NCBI GenBank assembly: GCA_025059995.1
Contig: JANXCF010000006.1
Span: forward strand, 1 to 64,000
From: Leptospiraceae bacterium
GTDB lineage: Bacteria; Spirochaetota; Leptospiria; Leptospirales; Leptonemataceae
Direction of reading: 5' to 3'
DNA: 64,000 nt
A program made the position numbers and the translations under genes. Below the pieces are notes generated by a model, which saw only the letters and a program-made list of their open reading frames with translations, had not been told where the DNA came from and searched no databases. This document shows, piece after piece, positions 16,688-23,874 of the stretch; position 1 is the stretch's first letter, and each line of letters opens with the position of its first letter.

Positions 16688-17773
16688 ATGAGTCTAGCTT
16701 TTTCTACAGAAAAGAAATATGATATTCAACTTTTTATCCCAAGTATTTTGGAATTTTCTCTTCCGAATTCTTTTACATTAAGAAAAGATTATCGACTTTA
16801 TGGCGATTTTCCAAGAAGAGTGGAACAGTACGAACCACTCATTGATGTTCATGGTTTTTTATTAAGATCCCCTCTTGCAGGTGTAGTTTCCTTAAAAGAC
16901 TCAAAAGACTCAAAGAAGCCAATTTTTGAACTTAAAGTGTCAGGAAAAAACATTTTGCGTCATCTTGACCATGACGTAAATCCAACACGGAAAATTGAAA
17001 ATACATCTCAGTGGATTTCTTTCTTGAATTCTTATGGGTTATATTCTTTTGAATATGAACAACCTTTATCATTTCTTTTTCAAAATGAAAAATTAACTGA
17101 AGTCTTTTTTCTACTAAAAGATCCTTATTATCCTGAGTTTTGGTTTCATATAATGAAACAACACCTTGATGAATTGATCGAATTTAAGGACGTTTTAAAA
17201 AAAATATATTCTAATATTTCCATTGAGTTTCTTCCAGATTTGAATAGTCTTAAAAAGCAAAATGAGTTTTCAAAAGATTATAAATTTCATTTCAAATATC
17301 TACAGCATAACAAAAGTATAAACACTCTTGTTTTTGGACCATCTACTTTGTATTCTATTATTCGTGCTTTATACTTTTCTGAACCGTTTGTGAAAAATTT
17401 TTTATTTGTAAAAAATTACGAAACCAATGAAACCAAAATCAAGCTCTGTTATCATGGCACACCTTTGAAGGATTTAGATTTGCAAGTTGATACTTTGTCT
17501 AATTTCTCTATCAATCGTAAAATCAATGTCTTAGAAGAATATTATGATGTTTTTACAGATTATTATTACTTCTTTCGTAAATCAAAAAATCGTCAGTTAT
17601 GTATAGCTTGTTTTTTGTGTAATGATTACTGTCCAGTTAACGCTAATCCAATGGGATTATGGGAAAACATAAAATATTTTAAAATCCAAAACTGTATTCG
17701 TTGTGGTTTATGTGAAGAAGTTTGCTTGAGCAACTTACCTCTAATGATTAAGATTAATGAACTCTTTTCTTAA
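16688..17773 (+). CDS. RnfC-like iron-sulfur protein with two [4Fe-4S] sites
   Basis: The C-terminus holds two ferredoxin-type motifs, CIACFLCNDYCP and CIRCGLCEEVC, arranged as in RnfC, the electron-input subunit of the Rnf ion-pumping complex. The N-terminus (LPNSFTLRKDY to LRSPLAGVVSL) resembles the biotinyl-like hybrid domain of RnfC. At 361 residues it is shorter than true RnfC (about 430 or more), and the NADH/FMN-binding Rossmann region and SLBB domain between are poorly conserved. No rnfA, B, D, E or G genes adjoin it. It may be the remnant or a specialised derivative of Rnf/Nqr, working with the membrane protein that overlaps its end. Confidence 0.65.
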   Translation: MSLAFSTEKKYDIQLFIPSILEFSLPNSFTLRKDYRLYGDFPRRVEQYEPLIDVHGFLLRSPLAGVVSLKDSKDSKKPIFELKVSGKNILRHLDHDVNPTRKIENTSQWISFLNSYGLYSFEYEQPLSFLFQNEKLTEVFFLLKDPYYPEFWFHIMKQHLDELIEFKDVLKKIYSNISIEFLPDLNSLKKQNEFSKDYKFHFKYLQHNKSINTLVFGPSTLYSIIRALYFSEPFVKNFLFVKNYETNETKIKLCYHGTPLKDLDLQVDTLSNFSINRKINVLEEYYDVFTDYYYFFRKSKNRQLCIACFLCNDYCPVNANPMGLWENIKYFKIQNCIRCGLCEEVCLSNLPLMIKINELFS

Positions 17774-18503
17774 ACTTATTTATTTTCCCTTAATTTGTAT
17801 TAGTATTTTACTTTTTGATGTTTATATAACGAGTAATTACGTATCTTTGATTTTTCTATTTTTGTCATTGATAATTGTTATTCTTAAAAATGCAGTTTGG
17901 AAGAGAAAATTTTCAGTTAATATATGGATATTCGATTTCATTTTTCTATTCAGTTTTGTTTTGATTCTCGTTTCAGAGAAAGATATATACAATTTTATCT
18001 TTCTGAGTATATTGTACGCTTTATTTTGGTTTTTGCCTACTTATTCACTTTTAGACAAATTACCTATACATCTATTTCTAGTTTTGTTTGTAGTGATTTT
18101 GCATTACTCTGTAGGAATTGATAATCTTCTTTTTCAATATAGTTTGTGGTTTTTTGTATTTTTATTGCCTCTTTTGTTTTTAAATTTTCAAAAGTTCGTT
18201 TTGATTTCACTTCGTATATTGGCCATTTTGTTAATTCTTTTTTTAGTAAATTACGACTACATTTATTCAGGAATTTCGAAACTCTTAGGAATATTTTCAT
18301 ATTATATTTTCTTTCCTTTTCAGCTGTATCGATATGATTCAAAAAAATTAATTTTAAAGTTGGTCTTATTCGTATTCGAGATTATCATATTTATTTTTGC
18401 TTTTAATTTGATTGGAAATGATGCATTACTTTTTTTGATGATATCTTTCTTAATTTCAGAGATTATATTTTATTTTTTAAAAAATAGATTGTTTATTAAT
18501 TAA
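17757..18503 (+). CDS. Polytopic membrane protein coupled to the RnfC-like protein
   Basis: A 248-residue, very hydrophobic protein with about seven or eight transmembrane segments. It starts inside the end of the RnfC-like gene (17-bp overlap), implying translational coupling and a physical partnership. By position it could be an RnfD/NqrB-type subunit, but I see none of their flavin-attachment (SGAT-like) or conserved loop motifs. The assignment rests on context only. Rich in Phe, Ile and Leu; no recognisable active residues. Confidence 0.6.
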   Translation: MNSFLKLIYFPLICISILLFDVYITSNYVSLIFLFLSLIIVILKNAVWKRKFSVNIWIFDFIFLFSFVLILVSEKDIYNFIFLSILYALFWFLPTYSLLDKLPIHLFLVLFVVILHYSVGIDNLLFQYSLWFFVFLLPLLFLNFQKFVLISLRILAILLILFLVNYDYIYSGISKLLGIFSYYIFFPFQLYRYDSKKLILKLVLFVFEIIIFIFAFNLIGNDALLFLMISFLISEIIFYFLKNRLFIN

Positions 18504-18524
18504 AATCAAAATAATTTGCTTGCT

Positions 18525-18983
18525 ATGAAATTTTCTGAACTTATACAGCCTGATAAAATCTACTATTATGAAGTTCTACCAACAAAAGACAAGTATGAGT
18601 TCTTAAAATTACTTCTATATAATACCTTAAAAAAAAGTAAATATGAAAAAAATTACCAAGAGATTTTAGAAGCACTTTTAGAAAGAGAACAAGCCATGTC
18701 CACTGGAATTGGAGGGTCTATCGCAATCCCCCATTGCACGACAGAATATGTTAATGAAATTGTTGCTTCCTTGACACTACTAAAAGAAGAATTGGATTTT
18801 CAATCCTTAGATAAAACTCCAGTTCGTATTATAGTTTTACTAATCATATCTCGTAAGAACTTTGATGCTCATATTAAAGCTTTAGCAAGTGTTGCAAAAA
18901 CCTTTCAGAATCAAGAAATAAAAAAGAATATGTTAGAAGCAAAAAGTCCTGAAGAAATTTATGAAATAATAAAAAGCGTATGA
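18525..18983 (+). CDS. ptsN: PTS EIIA-type regulatory protein (PtsN-like)
   Basis: A 152-residue PTS IIA domain of the fructose/nitrogen type. The active-site histidine lies in GSIAIPHC, followed by the typical VASLTLLKEELDF and PVRIIVLLI segments and a C-terminal helix pair. PtsN proteins accept phosphate from a PTS chain and regulate metabolism rather than transport sugar. No sugar permease domains are near, which favours regulation. ATG 18525 is taken rather than the TTG three codons before. The tRNA-Ala gene follows. Confidence 0.85.
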   Translation: MKFSELIQPDKIYYYEVLPTKDKYEFLKLLLYNTLKKSKYEKNYQEILEALLEREQAMSTGIGGSIAIPHCTTEYVNEIVASLTLLKEELDFQSLDKTPVRIIVLLIISRKNFDAHIKALASVAKTFQNQEIKKNMLEAKSPEEIYEIIKSV

Positions 18984-19047
18984 TGTCTTTTTTTGTTGAG
19001 AATCCGATTGAAAAGATAAAAAATTTAAAAATTCTGGTTTTCCAAAT

Positions 19048-19120
19048 GGGGGTGTAGCTCAGCTGGGAGAGCGTTAGAATGGCATTCTAAAGGTCGGGGG
19101 TTCAAATCCCCTCACCTCCA
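19048..19120 (+). tRNA. tRNA-Ala (anticodon GGC)
   Basis: Full cloverleaf of 73 nt. The acceptor stem pairs 19048-19054 with 19113-19119 (one G-U), the D stem is GCTC/GAGC, the anticodon stem TTAGA/TCTAA encloses loop ATGGCAT with anticodon GGC at 19081-19083, and the T loop is TTCAAAT. The discriminator is A at 19120. CCA is not encoded; the DNA continues AAAATT. It reads GCC and GCU codons. Confidence 0.96.
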
Positions 19121-19176
19121 AAAATTCTTGTCAGTGTTTAGTTTTTCTTTTTTTTAAGACAATAAAAGGAATAAAT

Positions 19177-19737
19177 ATGTCAGTTAGAAATATTCTCAGA
19201 ATCGGAAATCCGATTTTAAGGATGCGTTCAGAGGAAGTTCCTATATCAGAAATATGCTCGAAAGAAATCAAGGATTTAGTTAAAGACATGTTTGACTCCA
19301 TGAAAGCGGCTCAAGGAATTGGACTTGCGGCACCACAAATTGGTGTGCTCAAAAGAGTTGTTATTGTTGGTTATGAAAATTCTGAGAGGTATCCAGAAAT
19401 TAAATTTGATCGCGTTGATGGAGAATATAAATTCAGAGTTCTCATCAATCCTGTAATTGAACCGCTCACAGATGAAGTAATGGGTTTTTGGGAGGGTTGC
19501 TTATCTGTACCAGGCATGAGGGGTTATGTAGAACGACCTAAGAAAATACGCCTTCAGTTTTACGATTTAGAAGAAGTTTATCATGATGAAATCATAGAAG
19601 GTTTTGAAGCCATCGTTGTTCAACATGAATGTGATCATTTAGATGGAATTCTATACGTGGATCGCTTGAAAGATACAAAACTCTTTGGATATGATGAAGA
19701 ATTAGACAAAGCCAAAAAACAAGTTAGTTTTGTTTAA
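19177..19737 (+). CDS. def: Peptide deformylase
   Basis: Removes the formyl group from the first methionine of new proteins; a metal enzyme at the ribosome exit. All three signatures are present in the 186 residues: [18 protein letters not shown] with the metal-binding Cys, and QHECDHLDG with two metal-binding His and the catalytic Glu. The insertion between motifs 1 and 2 ([16 protein letters not shown]) is longer than in E. coli and resembles the Leptospira enzyme. No fmt gene is adjacent. The stop touches the convergent YqiA-like gene. Confidence 0.96.
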   Translation: MSVRNILRIGNPILRMRSEEVPISEICSKEIKDLVKDMFDSMKAAQGIGLAAPQIGVLKRVVIVGYENSERYPEIKFDRVDGEYKFRVLINPVIEPLTDEVMGFWEGCLSVPGMRGYVERPKKIRLQFYDLEEVYHDEIIEGFEAIVVQHECDHLDGILYVDRLKDTKLFGYDEELDKAKKQVSFV

Positions 19738-20382
19738 TTATAGCCTGAGGAATTGCTGTGTGTATGTTAGTATCGTGTTTAATGAATTTAATAAAGAATG
19801 ATCGGAATTTAGCAAAACTAAATGCGAAAGAGAATTTTGTTTTAAATACTTCAAACTTACTTCATAAGGAACAACTTCATCATAAACTCCGTGAAAAATT
19901 AGTACTGGGATTTCTCTTGTGAATTCTAATTTTTCATACGTTTTTGCATCGATATAAAAAAGAAAATTCAAAGGAAGTGTTTTTTTCCATGCATAATGTT
20001 CTATTTCAATATAACCTTCTTTTTTCCATTTCTGAAACTTCTCTTTATCTTTTCTTAGAATCCTTTTGGTAAATTCTAAAGCTGGAGCAAGTAAAACTAA
20101 TTTATGTATATTTTTAAAAATTTTCTCTTGGGAAATAAGATGCATGCAAAGCAAAGACACGTATCCCCCCATGCTTGATCCAATGAGAATATATTTTTCT
20201 TTTGGATTTGTTTTCATAATGTCCTTTATGATTTCAATTTGCTTTGTGATTGTCATATTCGTAAAATTTCCACAATTTAAATCTGGGACGATTATGTCAT
20301 AACCTGAGAGATTTTTTTTAAAGAATTTTGCTTTTTGGGAAGAAGGACTAGAAGCAAATCCATGAAGGTATATTATTTTCAT
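19738..20382 (-). CDS. YqiA-like alpha/beta-hydrolase
   Basis: A 214-residue alpha/beta-hydrolase of the YqiA/UPF0227 type, starting with IIYLHGFASSP. The nucleophile serine is in GSSMGG, the acid in FHGVYDEVVP and the histidine in NSDHSL. YqiA proteins are esterases of unknown natural substrate. It is 8 bp downstream of the inositol monophosphatase-like gene and may be the last gene of the minus-strand run that starts with the Pup-like gene. Any functional link is only positional. Confidence 0.82.
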   Translation of the reverse strand: MKIIYLHGFASSPSSQKAKFFKKNLSGYDIIVPDLNCGNFTNMTITKQIEIIKDIMKTNPKEKYILIGSSMGGYVSLLCMHLISQEKIFKNIHKLVLLAPALEFTKRILRKDKEKFQKWKKEGYIEIEHYAWKKTLPLNFLFYIDAKTYEKLEFTREIPVLIFHGVYDEVVPYEVSLKYLKQNSLSHLVLLNSDHSLLNSLNTILTYTQQFLRL

Positions 20383-20390
20383 TTTAGGCT

Positions 20391-21248
20391 TTATTCAATA
20401 TCTTCTAAAATCAGTTTTGTGAATTCTACGTGAATATTTTTATTTGTAGCAATTAGTAATTCATCTCCTGGTTGGTATTGCTTTTTGTTTTGATTGATTA
20501 CAATACCACCTGCTTCTCGTACAATCACAATTCCAGCAGCTGTATCCCAAGCAGAAAGATTCCATTCATAATGGGCATCAAATCTTCCTTCTGCTAACCA
20601 ACATAAATCAAGAGAAGCCGAACCGGTTCTTCTTAAACCTCGAGTGTTCTTTAAAACTTTCTGAAAAGATGAAGTAAGTTTCTTCATAAGATGATCCCTT
20701 TTGTATGGAAAACCTGTTACAATAATTGACTTACGTAAATCCGAAGTTTCAGAAACGTGGATTTGTTTATGATTTTTATAAGCACCATCATTATAAACAG
20801 CACGATATACGTCATTGAAAGTAGGGATAAAAACTAACCCACCAACAGGTAAGTCCTCGTAAAGTATCCCGACAGAAATAGCATACAAAGGAATTCTATG
20901 GGAATAGTTGACAGTTCCGTCTAAAGGATCAATACACCAAGTGAACTTAGATGAAACCATATTAATGAGATTAGTGTTATTTATGATTGGCTCTTTTCTA
21001 CCTGATTCTTCAGTTAAGATAGAATCCATAGGAAATTTAGTTTGAAGAAAATGGATGATGGTGCTTTCAGATAAATAATCAGCTTTTGTGACTAAATCTA
21101 CATCCGATGATTTATATTGGATGTGCAAATCTTCTTCTTGCTGTATTTCCAAAAGGATTCTTCTGAGTTCGGGAAGCAATCCTTCAAAGATATCAAGACG
21201 TCTATGAACTTCTTCTTTTAGGTTGTAGGGTAGAACTATATCACTCAT
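20391..21248 (-). CDS. Inositol monophosphatase family protein
   Basis: A 285-residue magnesium-dependent sugar/inositol phosphatase. The metal-binding motifs are intact: LVTKADYLSE, ILTEESG, DPLDGTVNYSH and AWDTAAGIVIVREAGG. Members hydrolyse myo-inositol-1-phosphate, and some hydrolyse fructose-1,6-bisphosphate or PAP; the substrate cannot be decided here. It starts 64 bp after the ligase-like gene and could be transcribed from the same promoter, though a separate one is possible in the gap. Confidence 0.92.
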   Translation of the reverse strand: MSDIVLPYNLKEEVHRRLDIFEGLLPELRRILLEIQQEEDLHIQYKSSDVDLVTKADYLSESTIIHFLQTKFPMDSILTEESGRKEPIINNTNLINMVSSKFTWCIDPLDGTVNYSHRIPLYAISVGILYEDLPVGGLVFIPTFNDVYRAVYNDGAYKNHKQIHVSETSDLRKSIIVTGFPYKRDHLMKKLTSSFQKVLKNTRGLRRTGSASLDLCWLAEGRFDAHYEWNLSAWDTAAGIVIVREAGGIVINQNKKQYQPGDELLIATNKNIHVEFTKLILEDIE

Positions 21249-21312
21249 AGATGATCTAGCTAATCAAATTTTCTAAGATAGTAAGTCCCTGTAAATCCAT
21301 TTATGTTTTGAA

Positions 21313-23121
21313 TTATTCTTCTTTTTGATAATCTTTTAATGGGATTATTTTTGAAATTAAGCTATCACCCACTTGAATGAAGTTCCATGACATTCTTACG
21401 TTATGATAGGAACTATGTAATTTTTTTATGATCAAACTTCGGATTTTAGCAAAACTTTGATCATCATTTGGAGGATGATTCATGGCATGTTCGATTTCTT
21501 CATCAGAAAATATTCTTTTCGCAAGGTTTAATTCCTCGAGTTTATAATAATATCCATTGTATAAATCATGATATTTGATATCTATAGTTTTCAGTAGTTC
21601 ATAATAATTAAGGTATTCTTTAAAGTCCACTAATTCTTTGTTATGGTTTTTATGTTGTTTGATTTCTTTTAATAAAACTTCTTCTATTAGATTTTTTTTT
21701 GTCACCCAGTCAATTCTTCCAAAAAGTGATTGCCAATCTTTTTGTTCAATCAAAAATAAAATTTCTTCCCAAATCTTAATTATTAGCTGATACTCTGGTT
21801 CTTGCACTACTTTGGTTCTTAAAAAGTCCTTTGCTTTTTCGAGATACCATTTTTGGATTTCAATGGCAGTCATTTCTTTTTTTGTATTTAAACTCTCATG
21901 GTTTTTTATTATTGCTTTTTGATTGAAAAAATTTGGATACTGATTGATTTTTTCTAAAAACTTTATAGGTTTTTCAATCTGTGGGGATTCTTTTAAATAT
22001 TGTTGATCAATCATGTCTAAAATGAGGGCAGTTGTTCCTACTTTTAGAAGTTCTGCTTCTTCACACATACATGAATCCGACATGCCAATTTGAAGCCTTT
22101 GTTCTTTTTTGATTAGTTGCAAGAAGTAAGAAACATTCAATTTAAACAGGGAAAGAACAGCCAAATAAGAAAGTTTTAGTATGTTACCAGAGTCATAAAT
22201 ACACCTTTCGGAAGGAAGATTCGTTGTTCTTGAGACTCTTTTTGTAAACAATGCTTTTTCTGAGAGGTAAAATGTTCCGTTTTTTTCTATGGTTCCACTT
22301 CCAGTTAGGATTATACGGGTTATTAAAAAAGCTAATAGATTTTTTTTATAAGGACGGAAAGCAATAAGATTAAAAATAGTAATAAAAGGAAAAATCATGG
22401 GATAAGAAAAAACGATTTCAATCGACGATAAGACTATTCCTGAAATTTTTTCATACATCTGAAAAAAACTTCTATTGTTATTAGAATAAAAGAAGTCATA
22501 CGTATGGTATTTTGTTTGTCCAAACGCTTTCGAAGTAAGGTAGAAAAAATATAAAACAATCAACAATATACTTTGGATTAGAAGAATGATAAAAGAAAGC
22601 AAAAAAACACCAAAAATATATATAGCCAATAAAGGGATATAAAGATAAATAAATAGACGATAAAGTTTATAGGTAATATCATTTGCTACTGAAGCACTAT
22701 AATTTTCTTGTGCTCCGTAAACGTTTTGGTAAGCATCTTTACAGTTTTTGATAAGACTTATGGTGCTGTTGGCAAAAGAAATGTTTGAAGAGTTAATTTT
22801 TTGTAAGCTTTTCTTTAAAAGTTTGTCTATCGCCCTTTGATATAAGACTACTTCAATGGGATTAGTTGTCTCAGGGGTTGCCGCTTCTAGTAAGCCACTT
22901 TCTAAATGGTTTGGTAAACATTCATAACAAATGGAACTTCCATTTTCGAGAAAAATTTGCCCCCACTTGATGATGGAAGTTCCACTTATTGTTTTTGTAT
23001 AGTCATTTAAATATTTTAAGATAGAGTCATATATGATACGGTTGTCAGGTCTTTCAATGACGTTAGATGAAAATCTGATAGCATACTCCGTTTCTAACCC
23101 CATTAATCTTTTATTGGGCAT
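21313..23121 (-). CDS. PafA/Dop-family Pup ligase-like enzyme with a membrane insert
   Basis: A 602-residue member of the glutamine synthetase-like PafA/Dop family, which joins Pup's C-terminal glutamate to lysines (PafA) or deamidates and removes it (Dop). Family marks in order: RLMGLETEYAI (E10 and E12, metal/ATP), FLENGSS, EAATPETTNP, YGAQENYS, FLITRIILTGSG, RLQIGMSDS then LLKVGTTALIL, AIEIQKWYL, RIDWVTKKN, IKYHDL and NHPPNDDQ. Normal length is about 480-500. About 104 extra residues (155-258), mostly hydrophobic, interrupt the catalytic domain between ENYS and FLITR. Glu67 seems to replace the catalytic Asp, and the usual TRDEPHAD motif is absent. A Pup-like gene lies 3 bp upstream. Ligase versus deamidase cannot be decided. 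Confidence 0.88.
   Translation of the reverse strand: MPNKRLMGLETEYAIRFSSNVIERPDNRIIYDSILKYLNDYTKTISGTSIIKWGQIFLENGSSICYECLPNHLESGLLEAATPETTNPIEVVLYQRAIDKLLKKSLQKINSSNISFANSTISLIKNCKDAYQNVYGAQENYSASVANDITYKLYRLFIYLYIPLLAIYIFGVFLLSFIILLIQSILLIVLYFFYLTSKAFGQTKYHTYDFFYSNNNRSFFQMYEKISGIVLSSIEIVFSYPMIFPFITIFNLIAFRPYKKNLLAFLITRIILTGSGTIEKNGTFYLSEKALFTKRVSRTTNLPSERCIYDSGNILKLSYLAVLSLFKLNVSYFLQLIKKEQRLQIGMSDSCMCEEAELLKVGTTALILDMIDQQYLKESPQIEKPIKFLEKINQYPNFFNQKAIIKNHESLNTKKEMTAIEIQKWYLEKAKDFLRTKVVQEPEYQLIIKIWEEILFLIEQKDWQSLFGRIDWVTKKNLIEEVLLKEIKQHKNHNKELVDFKEYLNYYELLKTIDIKYHDLYNGYYYKLEELNLAKRIFSDEEIEHAMNHPPNDDQSFAKIRSLIIKKLHSSYHNVRMSWNFIQVGDSLISKIIPLKDYQKEE
22348..22659 (-). other. Predicted membrane insert in the PafA/Dop-like enzyme
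   Basis: Residues 155-258 of the ligase-like protein. Residues 156-195 are almost entirely Leu, Ile, Phe, Tyr and Val, long enough for two helices crossing the membrane as a hairpin. Residues 229-255 form another hydrophobic stretch. A polar 30-residue loop (200-228) joins them. Actinobacterial PafA and Dop have only about 20 residues at this point, judged from memory of their sequences. Confidence 0.75.
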
Positions 23122-23124
23122 TTC

Positions 23125-23277
23125 TTATTCACCGCCAGCATCGACCTTACTTTCTTCTAAGTAATTTTTTTCTTTTTTCACATCGATTTGAATGTAATGA
23201 ATTAGTTTTTGAATTTTATTTTCTTTTGTTTCCGAAGGCATACGATCTTCTTTTAATTTTTTTGCTGTATTATCCAT
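23125..23277 (-). CDS. Pup/UBact-like small protein modifier ending in GGE
   Basis: A 50-residue, Lys/Glu-rich protein without hydrophobic core, ending in VDAGGE. Pup (64 residues in mycobacteria) is likewise small, disordered and charged and ends in GGQ or GGE; the terminal Glu side chain is the one joined to target lysines. UBact proteins of other Gram-negatives also end in Gly-Glu/Gln. Ending in Glu means no deamidation step would be needed. ATG 23277 is set by the ribosome site GGAGG (23284-23288); an in-frame TTG upstream is rejected. The stop lies 3 bp before the PafA/Dop-like start, so the two are co-translated. The ending plus the neighbour make the assignment; sequence similarity elsewhere is weak. 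Confidence 0.8.
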   Translation of the reverse strand: MDNTAKKLKEDRMPSETKENKIQKLIHYIQIDVKKEKNYLEESKVDAGGE

Positions 23278-23280
23278 CTT

Positions 23281-23288
23281 CTTCCTCC
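23281..23288 (-). promoter_or_regulatory. Strong ribosome-binding site of the Pup-like gene
   Basis: GGAGGAAG on the minus strand ends 3 nt before the ATG at 23277, with the GGAGG core 6 nt away. It decides the start: the TTG codon ten codons upstream lies before this site and would itself have no ribosome site. It implies high translation of the modifier. Confidence 0.8.
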
Positions 23289-23305
23289 AATAAAGGTTTA
23301 AAAAC

Positions 23306-23335
23306 AATATATAATCACATCTTAAAGGATGTCAA
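23306..23335 (-). promoter_or_regulatory. Predicted sigma70-type promoter of the Pup-like/ligase operon
   Basis: On the minus strand a perfect TTGACA (-35) at 23335-23330 is followed after 16 bp by TATATA (23313-23308), or after 18 bp by TATATT. Transcription would start near 23300, leaving a leader of about 23 nt containing the ribosome site. It lies in the 72-bp gap after the lipoprotein gene, so the pair has its own promoter. Confidence 0.55.
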
Positions 23336-23349
23336 CAAGTTTTGAATAT

Positions 23350-23646
23350 TTAAGGTTGTTTGTTCAAAGGATCACACTTACTTCGATGGACCTCCCTTTG
23401 GTATTTTAGTAGTTTTTCGTAATCAATCGTTCCATCTTCTTTCACAAATTCCTTCGAGAAATAGTGATCTCCGTGTTCATAGTAACTCAAAAAGGGATCG
23501 CATGGATGAAATTCCTCCAGACCAAATACATAATCCAATATTTCTTTAATAAAAGGGATTTGTTTAACTGAATGACAGCTCAAAAAAAAGAAAAACGAAA
23601 TGATAATGAGTTTATAGCGTAAGGTCCACCACCTGTCCTTTAGCAT
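23350..23646 (-). CDS. Small predicted lipoprotein
   Basis: A 98-residue protein with a basic N-terminus, a phenylalanine-rich hydrophobic stretch and a lipobox-like FLSC at residue 24, so probably a lipoprotein anchored in the membrane. The mature part has two more Cys (HPCDPF and SKCDPL) and many charged residues. An ATG nine codons earlier is also possible. It overlaps the preceding small gene by 35 bp. It lies upstream of the Pup-like promoter. I do not recognise the family. Confidence 0.6.
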   Translation of the reverse strand: MLKDRWWTLRYKLIIISFFFFLSCHSVKQIPFIKEILDYVFGLEEFHPCDPFLSYYEHGDHYFSKEFVKEDGTIDYEKLLKYQREVHRSKCDPLNKQP

Positions 23647-23830
23647 AATGGTTTTGAATACCTTGTTTTGCATAAAAACGAAATAAATCCATTTTTTGGA
23701 TTTGTTCAGATGAAAAGAAAAAATTTTTATCTATTTTTTCAATTGGGGGGACCTTTTCAAAGTTTTGGTATCGAGGTATCGCATAAGCACGTATAGGAGA
23801 AATAATATTCGTAATTCCTTCAACTCTCAT
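23612..23830 (-). CDS. Small conserved-looking protein of unknown function
   Basis: A 72-residue soluble protein ending in YAKGQVVDLTL. It starts with ATG 44 bp from the divergent gene at 23875 and has no strong ribosome site. Supporting a real gene: it fills the space upstream of the lipoprotein gene, overlaps it in the usual compact manner, and has a balanced composition. Many bacterial small proteins end in a 'Y..kG..VD' pattern, but I cannot name the family. Confidence 0.45.
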   Translation of the reverse strand: MRVEGITNIISPIRAYAIPRYQNFEKVPPIEKIDKNFFFSSEQIQKMDLFRFYAKQGIQNHYAKGQVVDLTL

Positions 23831-23874
23831 AAAAACTTTATCGACAAAACAAAAACAAAAATCAATCGTTAGAA

